5,882 nucleotides of DNA from JBDSKH01 sp050245915 (GTDB taxonomy: Bacteria; Actinomycetota; Actinomycetes; Actinomycetales; Microbacteriaceae): positions 1 through 5,882 of the forward strand of contig JBFWWZ010000085.1 of assembly GCA_050245915.1 (NCBI GenBank). The letters run 5' to 3'. Both the position numbers and the translations under genes were made by a program. Shown here in pieces: positions 5,753-5,882 of this stretch. Each line of letters starts with the position of its first letter. Position 1 is the stretch's first letter. The notes beneath the pieces are model-generated. The model made no database searches and was not told where the DNA came from. It worked only from the letters and a program-made list of their open reading frames with translations.

Positions 5753-5882
5753 GGTTGCTCGCTTTCCGGCATGGCGGTGCCACGCCTGTCGATGGGTGAT
5801 TGAGTGGTGCTGATCACCTGCGACTGGCGGTGCCCCTGGGGCGGTGCCGGGGGGTCCTACGGGCCGGGGGTGCGTCCGCGCC
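5753..5882 (-). other. Capsid-gene leader and unresolved 3' end of an upstream gene
   Basis: Minus-strand frames entering from the right edge end at TAG 5859-5857 (tail RGRTPGP) and at TGA 5816-5814 (a 22-residue Arg/Pro-rich tail ending GTASRR). Either could be the C-terminus of the preceding gene; in this phage type a prohead protease is the usual neighbour, but too little is visible to say. The third frame is open and in phase with the capsid gene. GGAAAG at 5767-5762 is the likely capsid ribosome-binding site. No convincing promoter or terminator is seen. Confidence 0.4.
5773..5848. repeat. Three copies of the 9-mer GGCGGTGCC upstream of the capsid gene
   Basis: GGCGGTGCC on the plus strand occurs at 5773-5781, 5826-5834 and 5840-5848. 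A fourth copy lies inside the HNH gene at 4188-4196, and its context matches the 5826 copy for 11 bases. The clustering is noticeable, but the word is GC-rich and reads as Gly-Thr-Ala codons on the minus strand, so background composition may explain it. Confidence 0.3.

Noticed and set aside
3915..5783. Minus-strand 622-codon frame spanning the capsid and HNH genes
   Set aside because: It is Arg/Pro-rich, out of phase with both recognised proteins and crosses the gene boundary and hairpin; typical off-frame shadow in very GC-rich DNA.
4307..5803. Long plus-strand open frame (498 codons) opposite the capsid gene
   Set aside because: The minus strand encodes a clear HK97-type capsid protein; the antisense frame is open only because of GC-rich codon bias and has no recognisable domain.
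5753..5881. Capsid gene extended upstream in the same open frame
   Set aside because: The frame is open to the edge but has no start codon, and its translation is Pro/His/Arg-rich with no capsid-like features; ATG 5752 gives a typical capsid N-terminus.

Overview
The window is very GC-rich. Hand-sampled 60-base lines inside the capsid gene run near 78-80% GC, and most codons end in G or C. All supportable genes lie on the minus strand with almost no intergenic space. This is the structural-gene operon of a tailed phage or prophage of the HK97-fold lineage, most likely infecting a high-GC actinobacterium. The host is an inference from composition and protein style. No integrase, attachment site or host gene is visible, so free phage and prophage cannot be told apart.

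Reading in the direction of transcription (right to left): 5882-5753 is a short region holding the unresolved 3' end of an upstream gene and the leader of the capsid gene. 5752-4346 encodes the HK97-type major capsid protein with its N-terminal coiled-coil (delta/scaffold-like) region. 4337-4310 is a strong RNA hairpin that buries the ribosome-binding site of the next gene. 4308-3655 encodes an HNH endonuclease with three zinc-knuckle modules, which looks like a free-standing homing-type insertion of lower GC. 3642-3346 encodes a small charged protein of a type common in actinophage structural operons. 3344-2235 encodes a protein with an N-terminal signal or anchor segment, a Pro/Thr/Ser-rich linker and a predicted right-handed beta-helix domain. 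2233-1799 encodes a small conserved phage structural protein. From 1754 to beyond the left edge runs a large appendage protein: two related beta-sandwich-like domains, thirteen 22-residue repeats and a low-complexity tail.

The genes after the endonuclease are tightly packed. Two consecutive junctions have the identical form TGA-C-ATG, and a TGATG overlap opens a 13-codon mini-ORF before the large appendage gene. The likely joint function is building the capsid and decorating the virion surface (head or tail fibres, possibly a carbohydrate-binding or -degrading module). The endonuclease is a genetic passenger. The items most worth a second look are the hairpin-sequestered start of the HNH gene, the secretion-signal-bearing beta-helix protein inside a virion operon, and the 22-residue repeat appendage.
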